Assembly (NCBI GenBank): GCA_028819475.1
Contig: JAPPLJ010000050.1
Location: 1 to 64,000, forward strand
DNA from: Rhodospirillaceae bacterium
GTDB lineage: Bacteria; Pseudomonadota; Alphaproteobacteria; Bin65
Reading direction: 5' to 3'
DNA length: 64,000 nucleotides
Position numbers and translations under genes: made by a program. The first letter of the stretch is position 1. Every line of letters starts with the position of its first letter. Under the pieces are notes generated by a model. It made no database searches. It was not told the DNA's origin and was given only the letters and a program-made list of their open reading frames with translations. Shown here one piece after another: positions 63,756 through 64,000 of the stretch.

Positions 63756-64000
63756 ATGCCCGAATCCCTTCCCGCCCATGCGCCGGTCGTCGTTATCGGC
63801 GGCGGCATCATGGGCTGCTCGACGCTGTACCATCTGGCGCAGATGGGCGTTGGCGACGCCATCCTGCTGGAGCGCAACCGGCTGACATCGGGCACGACCT
63901 GGCATTCCGCGGCCCAGGTGCGGGCGTTGCGCCAGTCGCGCAACCTCACCCGGCTGATCCAATACTCGGTGGACCTCTATTCCCGGCTCGAAGCGGAAAC
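63756..64000 (+). CDS. FAD-dependent amine oxidoreductase (sarcosine/dimethylglycine dehydrogenase-like), 3' truncated by window end
   Basis: The first ~81 residues show the FAD fold ([20 protein letters not shown]) and the flavin-linking segment [16 protein letters not shown]. They are similar to the N-terminus of the enzyme at 30097-32541 (TAGSTWHAAGLLP). The gene continues beyond the window. It is likely another demethylating amine dehydrogenase. The ATG has GCAGAGGAACC upstream. Confidence 0.85.
   Translation, partial: MPESLPAHAPVVVIGGGIMGCSTLYHLAQMGVGDAILLERNRLTSGTTWHSAAQVRALRQSRNLTRLIQYSVDLYSRLEAE

Overview
The window is high-GC (mid-60s % by eye), almost fully coding DNA, apparently from an alphaproteobacterial chromosome. 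The clues are FAD oxidoreductases and CoA-ester enzymes, NMT1-type ABC transport, a Sox cluster without SoxCD, and a type I sHdr-LbpA operon of the kind known from Hyphomicrobium and relatives. I cannot assign an order with confidence; Rhodospirillales-like or Hyphomicrobiales-like would both fit. No rRNA or tRNA gene was recognised.

Region by region. 1-8.3 kb: an uptake-and-catabolism operon (ABC transporter, FAD oxidoreductase, class III CoA transferase, enoyl-CoA hydratase, ferredoxin, LysR regulator, amidohydrolase) with unknown substrate. 8.3-20.4 kb: reductive pyrimidine degradation (ureidopropionase, dihydropyrimidinase, PreA, PreT). It is interrupted by an oxyR-katG block flanked by a 109-bp direct duplication of the dihydropyrimidinase 3' end, and by a four-gene Xre/DUF4258 operon ending in a 28-residue membrane peptide. 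Debris of MazF-like and HigA-like toxin-antitoxin genes lies here. 20.7-32.5 kb: a cobalamin riboswitch driving cbtBA, then a corrinoid methyl-transfer module (corrinoid protein, DUF1638, 'virulence factor' protein, methyl-THF methyltransferase, ASKHA/2Fe-2S reactivator, non-pyrrolysine MttB homologue) and a dimethylglycine dehydrogenase-like enzyme. Together these look like methylated-amine demethylation feeding tetrahydrofolate. 32.7-36.4 kb: a Phd/VapC pair, purB, a secreted protein and a VOC protein. 36.4-37.3 kb: a gene-free kilobase with DnaA-box-like sites, a run of UUCG hairpins and a candidate small RNA.

37.4-63.2 kb is a sulfur-oxidation supercluster. SoxS-like thioredoxin, SoxXYZAB, CcdA/SoxV and two SoxW-like thioredoxins form the periplasmic arm. 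A YeeE/YedE (SoxT-like) transporter, a TusA-like protein and DsrE3 would carry sulfane sulfur into and through the cytoplasm. sHdrC1B1A-Hyp-C2B2 with lipoate-binding LbpA would oxidise it to sulfite. Between the two arms sits a full alternative lipoate-assembly operon (LipS1, LipT, LipS2, sLpl(AB), Gat-like) that would lipoylate LbpA. Three divergent or upstream regions here carry the palindrome ATTC-N8-GAAT (one with a mismatch) and a fourth carries one half of it, suggesting one persulfide-responsive ArsR-type repressor over the supercluster; the regulator itself is not in the window.

The most unusual item is an AT-rich foreign-looking gene (59809-60585) encoding two membrane helices and a receiver-like domain. 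It sits inside the shdr operon between shyp and shdrC2. The window ends in the start of another FAD-dependent amine dehydrogenase (63756 onward).
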